Shown: one piece after another, positions 62,157-64,000 of the stretch
Layout: each line of letters begins with the position of its first letter
Position numbering within the stretch: position 1 is the first letter of the stretch
Source: Burkholderiales bacterium
GTDB lineage: Bacteria > Pseudomonadota > Gammaproteobacteria > Burkholderiales > Eutrophovitaceae
NCBI GenBank assembly: GCA_028379895.1
Contig: JAOEKQ010000004.1
Coordinates: forward strand, 1-64,000
Length of the DNA stretch: 64,000 nt
Direction: 5' to 3'
The notes under the pieces: model-generated
Databases searched by the model: none
What the model saw: the letters and a program-made list of their open reading frames with translations, nothing else
What the model was told of the DNA's origin: nothing
Made by a program: the position numbers and the translations under genes

Positions 62157-63260
62157 TCAATTTTTAGCTCCGTATTTTAAGGCCTCAGTCCTGCTCGTAA
62201 CCGCCTTATGATCAGCCTCGCCAGGAGATTTTTCTTGGTTGAGCCATCCTCCAAGGTGATCTAAAACAATTTGGTGTAGTCCTTCGACCCAGCTTGGGCT
62301 GTCATTCAGACATGGAATGTAATGGAATTCACCACCCCCATGAGTTAAAAATTCTTCTCTGTTTTCCATGTTGATCTCTTCAAGAGTTTCTAAACAATCT
62401 GCCACGAAGCCAGGACAGAACACATCCATCCTGCTAAGCCCTTTCCCCCCCAAATCCTTCATGGCCTCGATGGTATAGGGTTTTAGCCATTCAGCCCTAC
62501 CAAAACGAGACTGAAACGTTGTAATTATATTTTCATGGTCAAAATCTAGTTGTGCGGCCAGGAGCCTACTGGTTTTATAACACTCACAGTGGTAGGGGTC
62601 TCCCTTGGTGAGGCTGAATTTTGGCACACCGTGATATGAGAGGACTAATTTTTCGGGTTTACCGTGAGATGCCCAATATTCTTTCACTCTATCTGAGAGC
62701 GCGTTAATGTAGCCACTGTGGTCGTGATAATGTTTTATTAGGCGAATGCCTGGAAGGTTTCGTACTTTCTTGAGGCTATCGAAAACCGCATCATAGATGC
62801 TCCCGGTTGTGCTCGAATTGTATTGGGGGTAAAGCGGAACGACTAATATTTGATCGCATCCTTCGGCCCGAAGTTGGGTCAGTCTTTCATCTACAGAAGG
62901 CTTACCATAACGCATCGCTGATTTAACGATAACTTTTTGGGGTGTTTGCTCGTTAAATTTTGATTGTATTAATTCCGCTTGCTTTTCGGTGAAGATCCTC
63001 AGCGGAGAGCCTTCATCAGACCAGATGACAGCATACTTTTTCGCCGAGGCTTTTGGTCTTATTCGAAGAATAATTACGTTCAGAATCAACCACCATATCG
63101 CCCTGGGAATTTCAACCACTCGTGGATCCCACAAAAATTCGCTGAGGTATTTTCTTACTGATTTTTTAGTGGGCGCTTCTGGAGTTCCAAGGTTTACAAG
63201 TAACACACCTACGTGAGCGATAGAGCCATGGGTATATTCTGATTCTTTTTGAAGTTTCAT
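62157..63260 (-). CDS. hemH: Ferrochelatase
   Basis: Inserts Fe2+ into protoporphyrin IX, the last step of haem synthesis, at the inner membrane. The 367-residue protein has GVLLVNLGTPEAPTKKSVRKYLSEFL near residue 18, ILVVPLYPQYNSSTTGSIYDAVF near residue 140, KLVLSYHGVPKFSLTKGDPYHCEC with the catalytic histidine near residue 205, FQSRFGRAEWLKPYT and CPGFVADCLETLEEI with the conserved glutamates near residue 290. The length is a little above average because of a C-terminal extension. It follows hrcA on the same strand after 28 bases. Confidence 0.95.
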   Translation of the reverse strand: MKLQKESEYTHGSIAHVGVLLVNLGTPEAPTKKSVRKYLSEFLWDPRVVEIPRAIWWLILNVIILRIRPKASAKKYAVIWSDEGSPLRIFTEKQAELIQSKFNEQTPQKVIVKSAMRYGKPSVDERLTQLRAEGCDQILVVPLYPQYNSSTTGSIYDAVFDSLKKVRNLPGIRLIKHYHDHSGYINALSDRVKEYWASHGKPEKLVLSYHGVPKFSLTKGDPYHCECYKTSRLLAAQLDFDHENIITTFQSRFGRAEWLKPYTIEAMKDLGGKGLSRMDVFCPGFVADCLETLEEINMENREEFLTHGGGEFHYIPCLNDSPSWVEGLHQIVLDHLGGWLNQEKSPGEADHKAVTSRTEALKYGAKN

Positions 63261-63288
63261 ATTTTTTAGATTACAGGTGGATCAAAGA

Positions 63289-64000
63289 CTATGGATGGGA
63301 CAGCGCTCCAGACAAAAGTTTCGCCGTAATATCTACTATGGGTATGACTCTTTCATAAGCCATTCTTGTGGGACCGATTACGCCAACGGTTCCAACGACT
63401 TGGCCATTGACTTGATAAGGCGCCGTTACTACGCTGCACTCGTCTAACGGCACTAAGCCAGATTCGCCGCCGATATATATTTGCACCCCGTTAGCTCGAT
63501 CACTCGTATCAAGTAATTGAAGGATCCCAGTTTTTTTATCAAACATGTCGAAAAGAGTTCTTAAACTGTTGATATTTGTTGAGAGGTCATGAACGTTTAA
63601 CAGATTTTTTTCTCCAGATACGATGTATTCTTCACTCTTCAATGAGTTTTCCTCACCAGCTGATATTGCCAGGGTCATTAACTGAGAAATATTGTCTTTA
63701 AGCTGTTTGAGTTCCCCTTGTATCCGAGATTTGATCGCATCGAAGGACATTCCTGCATAATTTTGATTCAGATAGTTTGTTGCCTGTGTAAGTTCGGATT
63801 CTGTGAAGTGACGGGAGGCCTCAAGTACTTTATTTTGAACGTCTCCATCTGGTGTAACCACAATGAGTAATATTCGTTGGTCAGATAGAGAGACAAATTC
63901 GATATGTCGAAATGAGCCACTTTGGCGAACTGGCGATTTGACTACGCCAGCAAATCGCGTGAGATCAGAAAGTAACTGTGAGGCTGTGGATATCAATCCA
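63289..64000 (-). CDS. hrcA: Heat-inducible transcription repressor HrcA, C-terminal part
   Basis: The gene runs off the end of the window; about 236 residues of the C-terminal part are seen and the N-terminal winged-helix DNA-binding domain is missing. SFRHIEFVSLSDQRILLIVVTPDGDVQNKVL, the YLNQNYAGMSFDAIKSRI helix, VQIYIGGESGL, SVVTAPYQVNGQVVGTVGVIGPTRMAYERVIPIVDITAKLLSGAL are the HrcA GAF-like domain and the GPTRMxY motif. HrcA represses chaperone genes by binding CIRCE inverted repeats. Here hemH and a DUF922-like gene separate it from grpE. I find no CIRCE-like repeat near grpE or dnaK. Confidence 0.93.
   Translation of the reverse strand, partial: GLISTASQLLSDLTRFAGVVKSPVRQSGSFRHIEFVSLSDQRILLIVVTPDGDVQNKVLEASRHFTESELTQATNYLNQNYAGMSFDAIKSRIQGELKQLKDNISQLMTLAISAGEENSLKSEEYIVSGEKNLLNVHDLSTNINSLRTLFDMFDKKTGILQLLDTSDRANGVQIYIGGESGLVPLDECSVVTAPYQVNGQVVGTVGVIGPTRMAYERVIPIVDITAKLLSGALSHP

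Overview
The window reads as the chromosome of a Gram-negative, heterotrophic, probably marine gammaproteobacterium. The main basis is the gene order leuC-leuD-leuB-asd-fimV-truA-trpF-trpB-trpA-accD-folC-SPOR-cvpA-purF, which is typical of Pseudomonas-like gammaproteobacteria. LpxH, a PagL-like outer-membrane protein, the metG/mrp/dcd block and a sigma-32-type grpE-dnaK-dnaJ cluster agree. Base composition is moderately AT-rich and genes are tightly packed, with many ATGA/TAATG overlaps, few terminators and no gene-free stretch above 300 bases. I see no tRNA, rRNA, IS element, prophage or CRISPR array.

Layout. 1-5.7 kb: end of a carboxyltransferase-like gene, a branched-chain-type ABC importer (livHMGF, no binding protein in view), an alpha/beta hydrolase, a 3-hydroxybutyrate dehydrogenase and a double-CDGSH iron-sulfur protein. 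5.7-10.6 kb, minus strand: ketopantoate-reductase-like protein, enolase-superfamily enzyme, ArsC/Spx-like protein, D-lactate/glycolate-type FAD dehydrogenase and a YdjM-like membrane protein. 10.7-15.6 kb: aminotransferase, a fluoroacetate-dehalogenase-like hydrolase, a Sel1-repeat protein, a secreted HExxH protein and an epoxide hydrolase with a palindromic operator candidate. 15.8-21.4 kb: a TRAP transporter with three tandem lipoprotein binding proteins, a terminator-like hairpin, then DctQ and DctM. 21.4-27 kb: PagL-like protein, 3-hydroxyacyl-CoA dehydrogenase, CoA-binding protein, MetY, an MFS carrier and a hydrolase. 27-39.6 kb: dnaE, metG, mrp, dcd, ornithine decarboxylase, folA, thyA, aroC and an MFS carrier. 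39.7-54.5 kb: the leu/asd/fimV/trp/accD/folC/purF block. 54.7-64 kb: lpxH, a cyclophilin, cysS, dnaJ, dnaK, grpE, a DUF922-like protein, hemH and the 3' part of hrcA.

How it fits together: the first third is organic-acid uptake and catabolism (ABC and TRAP importers beside dehydrogenases and hydrolases). The rest is housekeeping: replication, translation, folate/dTMP, amino-acid, purine, polyamine and haem synthesis, and chaperones.

The most interesting signal is a 33-codon ORF (34566-34667) between a good promoter and the ornithine decarboxylase start. Its product ends in DFYFF, resembling the DFHFF segment of SpeFL, the ornithine-sensing arrest peptide of enterobacteria. Its stop codon overlaps the decarboxylase Shine-Dalgarno and its start codon abuts a 10-bp RNA stem. 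I propose it as a ribosome-arrest or translational-coupling leader controlling polyamine synthesis. Other points worth checking are the three binding proteins sharing one TRAP channel, two sigma-32-like promoters near hrcA with no visible CIRCE element, and a structured leader before truA.
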